Of a DNA stretch of 8,484 nt, positions 5,791-8,484 are shown piece after piece. Position 1 is the first letter of the stretch. Each line of letters opens with the position of its first letter. The position numbers were made by a program, and so were the translations under genes. The DNA comes from an uncultured Clostridia bacterium. Lineage in GTDB: Bacteria > Bacillota > Clostridia > Oscillospirales > Oscillospiraceae. The notes beneath the pieces were generated by a model. It was given only the letters and a program-made list of their open reading frames with translations. It ran no database searches and had not been told where the DNA came from. The stretch is from NCBI GenBank assembly GCA_947383645.1, contig CANDEH010000098.1:1-8484 (forward strand). The letters are read 5' to 3'.

Positions 5791-5955
5791 GAGGGGATGG
5801 GGCCGAGTGCGGCCCGCAGGGGTGTTTTTTCCACGTACACGCAGCGGAGAAAACGATTTTATCCCGTTTGCGCCCAAGGCGCAAACTCCTGCGCGGAGGG
5901 CGCCCCTGCGGGGAGCTCTGGGCGAGGGGGAGAGGTACGGTGAACGGGCGAATCC

Positions 5956-6429
5956 TTAGCCGTGGATGAGCTGGTCGCAGTCCAGGATCAGCATGGTGCC
6001 GCTGTCGGGGAGGGAGCACATGCCGGAGACCAGCATTTGACTGGAGTGGGTAGGCATGGGCAGGATGGCCTCCTTGGACACGTCCACCATCTTCTCCATG
6101 CCGTCCACTAAGATGCCGATCAGGTTGTTGTCCACGTTGGTCACCACCACGCAGCAGTCCTCCCGGGGGGGCTTGCCCAGGCGCAGGCGGATGTCGATGA
6201 TGGGGATCAGCTGGCCCCGGAGGTTGATGATACCCCGGACATAGTGGGGCAGACGAGGCAGGTAGGTGATGGTGTGGTCGGTGATAATCTCCACCACCAG
6301 GTTGGCGTCGATGCCGTAGAGGAGCTCATCGGATACGAAGATCAGGTATTTATCAGTTTGAACCTCTGCCGCCACGCCCTCTGCGGCCTCCACATCGGCT
6401 TCTGTGGCAAAGAGTTTTTCCTCAGACAT
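5956..6429 (-). CDS. cheW: CheW, chemotaxis coupling protein
   Basis: CheW links chemoreceptors to the CheA kinase in the membrane-associated signalling array. The 157-residue protein has a short acidic N-terminal extension (1-25) before the CheW domain (about 26-155). Family motifs are YLIFVSDELLYGIDANLVVEII (28-49), ITYLPRLPHYVRGIINLRG (54-72) and the adjoining QLIPIIDIRLRLG (73-85). The N-L-R-G turn at 69-72 is the conserved binding surface. The start ATG (6427-6429) has AAGGAG 8 nt upstream (plus-strand 6438-6443). It follows cheA after 61 nt in the same operon. The sequence is full length and unremarkable. A separate, long hairpin-filled spacer follows the stop codon before cheR. Confidence 0.97.
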   Translation of the reverse strand: MSEEKLFATEADVEAAEGVAAEVQTDKYLIFVSDELLYGIDANLVVEIITDHTITYLPRLPHYVRGIINLRGQLIPIIDIRLRLGKPPREDCCVVVTNVDNNLIGILVDGMEKMVDVSKEAILPMPTHSSQMLVSGMCSLPDSGTMLILDCDQLIHG

Positions 6430-6454
6430 TTGTCGGTCTCCTTCCTATGTACGG

Positions 6455-6487
6455 GCTGCAAACAGGGCCGTCGGCATTTTTTGCAGC
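6455..6487. repeat. Hairpin in the cheA-cheW spacer
   Basis: GCTGCAAA (6455-6462) pairs with TTTGCAGC (6480-6487), and an inner GCC/GGC stem (6467-6469 with 6473-6475) closes a GTC loop. It lies in the 61-nt spacer just upstream of the cheW ribosome site. Neither strand shows a T-run following the stem in the gene direction, so it is not an obvious terminator. It shares no core sequence with the two longer spacers. Confidence 0.6.
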
Positions 6488-6490
6488 TCG

Positions 6491-8484
6491 TTAATATACG
6501 TTCTCAACGGCGGTGTAGAGGTTGGCGATATCCAGAATGATGCTGATGCTGCCGTCGCCCAGGATGCTGCACCCGGTGATGCCGTAGTTCTTGATGCCGA
6601 AGTTGTTGACAAAGTTGGGCAGGGGCTTCACCACAATCTGCTGCTCGCCCAGGAGCTCATCGACGAAGAGACAGTAGGAGTGCTCCCCAGCCTCCACCCA
6701 GATGAGGATGCCCTCCTCCACGTTCTCCCGGCCGTCCTGGAGCTGGAAGATGTCCTTGGCCCGGAGCACGTGGTAGAAGTTGTCCCGGATCTTCAGCATC
6801 TCGCCCTGGGCCGGGTCGTGGATGATGTCGCCGGCGCTGACCTTCATGCTGGAGAGGATGTTGTTGATGGGAATGGTAAAGAGGCTCTCGCCCACGCTGA
6901 CCTCCATGCCGTCCATGATGGCCATGGTCAGGGGGATCTTCAGCGTGGTGGTCATGCCCTTGCCCCACTCGCTGGAGATGGACACGGTGCCGCCCACGTC
7001 GGCCACGTTCTTCTTCACCACGTCCATGCCCACGCCTCTCCCGGAGAACTCGGTGACCTCGGTGTTGGTGGAGAAGCCGGGCATCATCATGAAGTTCAGG
7101 ATGTCCTTCTGGCTGTACTCGTGGTCCGGGTCCGCCAGACCCTGCCGGATGGCCTTGTTCAAAATGGCCTTGGTGTCCGCGCCCTTACCGTCGTCCCGGA
7201 TCTCGATGATGACCTCGCTGCCGGTGTGCCGGGCGGCCAAGGTGATCTCCCCCACTGGGTCCTTGCCGGCGGCGATGCGGTCGGCCTCCGCCTCCTCCAG
7301 ACCGTGGTCCATGGAGTTGCGGACGATGTGCATGATGGGGTCGCTGATGCCGTCCACAATGGTCTTGTCCACCTCGGTGTCCTCGCCGATGAGGGTGAGC
7401 TTGGCCTTCTTGCCCAGCTTCTTGGACATGTCGCGGACGATGCGGTTCATCTTCTGGAAGGTGTTGGACACCGGCACCATCCGAAGGGACATGGAGACGT
7501 CCTGGAGATCGTCGGTGAGCTTTCGAAGCTCACGGGCGGACTTGGAGAAGTTGTCCAGACGCATCCCCTTCAGATCGGGGGAGGCGGTGACCATGGACTC
7601 GGTGATGACGATCTCGCTGACCACCGCCATCAGCTGATCCAGCTTGCCGAGGCTCACGCTGATGAGGCTCTCCTTGGTGGCGTGCTGGGGGGCCTTGGCG
7701 GCGGGAGCGGCGGCTGCGGCCTTGGGCGCCTCCGCGGCGGCGGCCTTCTCCTCCGCGGGGGCCTTGACCTCCTCGGGAGCGGGCTCGCTCTTGGCCTCCA
7801 CGGTCTGGTAGGCCCGGACGGAGCCGGTGTTGGTGGCGGCGCCCACGGCGGCGTCCCGCTCGCCGGCGGTGCGGAACCAGACCACAAAGCCCTGGTCGGC
7901 GATAATCTCGGAGGTGGAGGGGTCGTTTTCCACATTCTCGGGGGAGCAGACGAAGTCCGTGCAGAAGTCCCGGATGCTGCTCAGGAGCATGAAGGCCCGC
8001 AGGTTCTCCATGCCGCTGCCCTCGTCGAAGAACACCTGGAGACCGAAGCGGTAGTCCGGGTTCACCGGGCTGAGGGCGGCGCCGGCCGGGGCGGAAGCGG
8101 CGGCCTGGGCCGGCTTCTCCGCCTCCTCCTGGGCGGCGGATTCCGCCGCCGGTTCGGCGGGGGCGTTCCCCTGAATTTTATCAATATAGGTATTAATTTT
8201 ATTAACGATACTGTCGATAGACTGAGAGAGTGGTTCTCCGTTTTCCACCTTCTCGATCTCCCCGCGGAAGAAGTCAACGGCCTGGAAAACGATGTCGAAG
8301 AGCTCCGGGCGGAGCTGCTCGGGCACCACCTCGATGGTCTTCTCCCGGATCACAAAGAACAGGTCCTCGATGCGGTGAGCCACCGTCATCAGGGAGGAGA
8401 ACTCCATCATGGCGGAGGAGCCTTTGATCGTGTGCATGATGCGGAAGATCTCGTTGACGCTGTCCTGAGAGAAGGTGTCCGCCT
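6491..8484 (-). CDS. cheA: CheA, chemotaxis sensor histidine kinase (5' end outside window)
   Basis: CheA autophosphorylates on receptor input and passes phosphate to CheY and CheB. The frame runs open to the window edge, so the start is missing; 664 codons are visible. The HPt (P1) domain shows the phospho-histidine in IMHTIKGSSAMM (His codon at 8432-8434), so only the first part of P1 is lost. An Ala/Glu/Pro-rich linker leads to a P2-like regulator-binding region (about 7800-8060), then a second Ala-rich linker. P3 dimerisation helices start near SLGKLDQLMAVVSEIVI. The ATPase domain has the N box HIVRNSMDHGLE, G1 IRDDGKGA and G2 GRGVGMDVVKKN. The C-terminal P5 CheW-like domain starts near MDGMEVSVGESLFTIPINN and reaches the TAA. 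All kinase motifs are intact. It heads the visible operon, followed by cheW. Confidence 0.98.
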   Translation of the reverse strand, partial: ADTFSQDSVNEIFRIMHTIKGSSAMMEFSSLMTVAHRIEDLFFVIREKTIEVVPEQLRPELFDIVFQAVDFFRGEIEKVENGEPLSQSIDSIVNKINTYIDKIQGNAPAEPAAESAAQEEAEKPAQAAASAPAGAALSPVNPDYRFGLQVFFDEGSGMENLRAFMLLSSIRDFCTDFVCSPENVENDPSTSEIIADQGFVVWFRTAGERDAAVGAATNTGSVRAYQTVEAKSEPAPEEVKAPAEEKAAAAEAPKAAAAAPAAKAPQHATKESLISVSLGKLDQLMAVVSEIVITESMVTASPDLKGMRLDNFSKSARELRKLTDDLQDVSMSLRMVPVSNTFQKMNRIVRDMSKKLGKKAKLTLIGEDTEVDKTIVDGISDPIMHIVRNSMDHGLEEAEADRIAAGKDPVGEITLAARHTGSEVIIEIRDDGKGADTKAILNKAIRQGLADPDHEYSQKDILNFMMMPGFSTNTEVTEFSGRGVGMDVVKKNVADVGGTVSISSEWGKGMTTTLKIPLTMAIMDGMEVSVGESLFTIPINNILSSMKVSAGDIIHDPAQGEMLKIRDNFYHVLRAKDIFQLQDGRENVEEGILIWVEAGEHSYCLFVDELLGEQQIVVKPLPNFVNNFGIKNYGITGCSILGDGSISIILDIANLYTAVENVY

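Larger units (their letters stand above)
5687..5913 (-). repeat. Multi-hairpin intergenic element, copy B (cheW-cheR spacer)
   Basis: This element fills most of the 295-nt spacer between cheW and cheR. In plus-strand order it holds a 15-bp palindrome (5687-5720), a GGGCCG/CGGCCC hairpin (5740-5755), a 14-bp palindrome (5760-5790) and a second GGGCCG/CGGCCC hairpin (5800-5815). These are followed by a 9-bp stem (5824-5854), an 8-bp hairpin (5867-5885), CTCC/GGAG (5886-5898) and CCCC/GGGG (5903-5913). The 5823-5891 core is homologous to 4731-4799 in copy A and has the same orientation relative to the che genes. Nothing coding is credible here, and no intrinsic terminator or promoter is evident. 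Confidence 0.8.

Noticed and set aside
4624..5913. Reading the hairpin repeats as a CRISPR array
   Set aside because: There are only two copies of the core, about 1.1 kb apart with a complete gene between them, and no regularly spaced short repeats or cas genes.

Overview
The window is a GC-rich stretch of bacterial chromosome. The gene content and protein style suggest a motile member of the Clostridia, most likely a high-GC Oscillospirales relative such as the Oscillibacter/Flavonifractor/Intestinimonas group. That assignment rests on several points: lipoproteins with short Firmicutes-type signal peptides, strong AGGAGG-type ribosome binding sites, SecA with a SEC-C zinc tail, and a cheA-cheW-cheR-cheB cluster. 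The taxonomic call is inference; no rRNA or other marker is present.

Layout, left half (+ strand, 1-3465). The window opens inside the 3' end of secA. It continues with pgeF (peptidoglycan editing factor, laccase-domain fold), then an oligopeptide/solute-binding lipoprotein of SBP family 5 that starts 4 nt after pgeF. Next come a probable intrinsic terminator and a small lipoprotein with a DxNxDG calcium-loop-like motif. secA, pgeF and the solute-binding gene are tightly packed and probably cotranscribed; the small lipoprotein has its own leader. A strong bidirectional terminator at 3545-3574 ends this half and overlaps the stop codon of convergent cheB.

Layout, right half (- strand, 8484-3573). 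Reading in the gene direction, a chemotaxis operon runs cheA (5' end outside the window), cheW, cheR, cheB. CheA is the histidine kinase and CheW couples it to receptors. CheR methylates receptor glutamates, and CheB, when phosphorylated by CheA, removes those methyl groups. Together they form the excitation and adaptation core. CheY, receptors, CheC/CheD and flagellar genes are not in view.

The most unusual content is non-coding. The two long spacers of the che operon (cheW-cheR, about 295 nt; cheR-cheB, about 243 nt) are filled with runs of perfect or near-perfect hairpins and share a homologous core in the same orientation. The core includes a 25-bp exact match inside a block with 56 of 69 matching positions. 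One conserved hairpin shows a compensatory T-A to G-C change between copies. The hairpins are combined differently in the two spacers, so this looks like a modular, structured intergenic repeat or intercistronic RNA element. Apart from these spacers the window is ordinary housekeeping and chemotaxis sequence.
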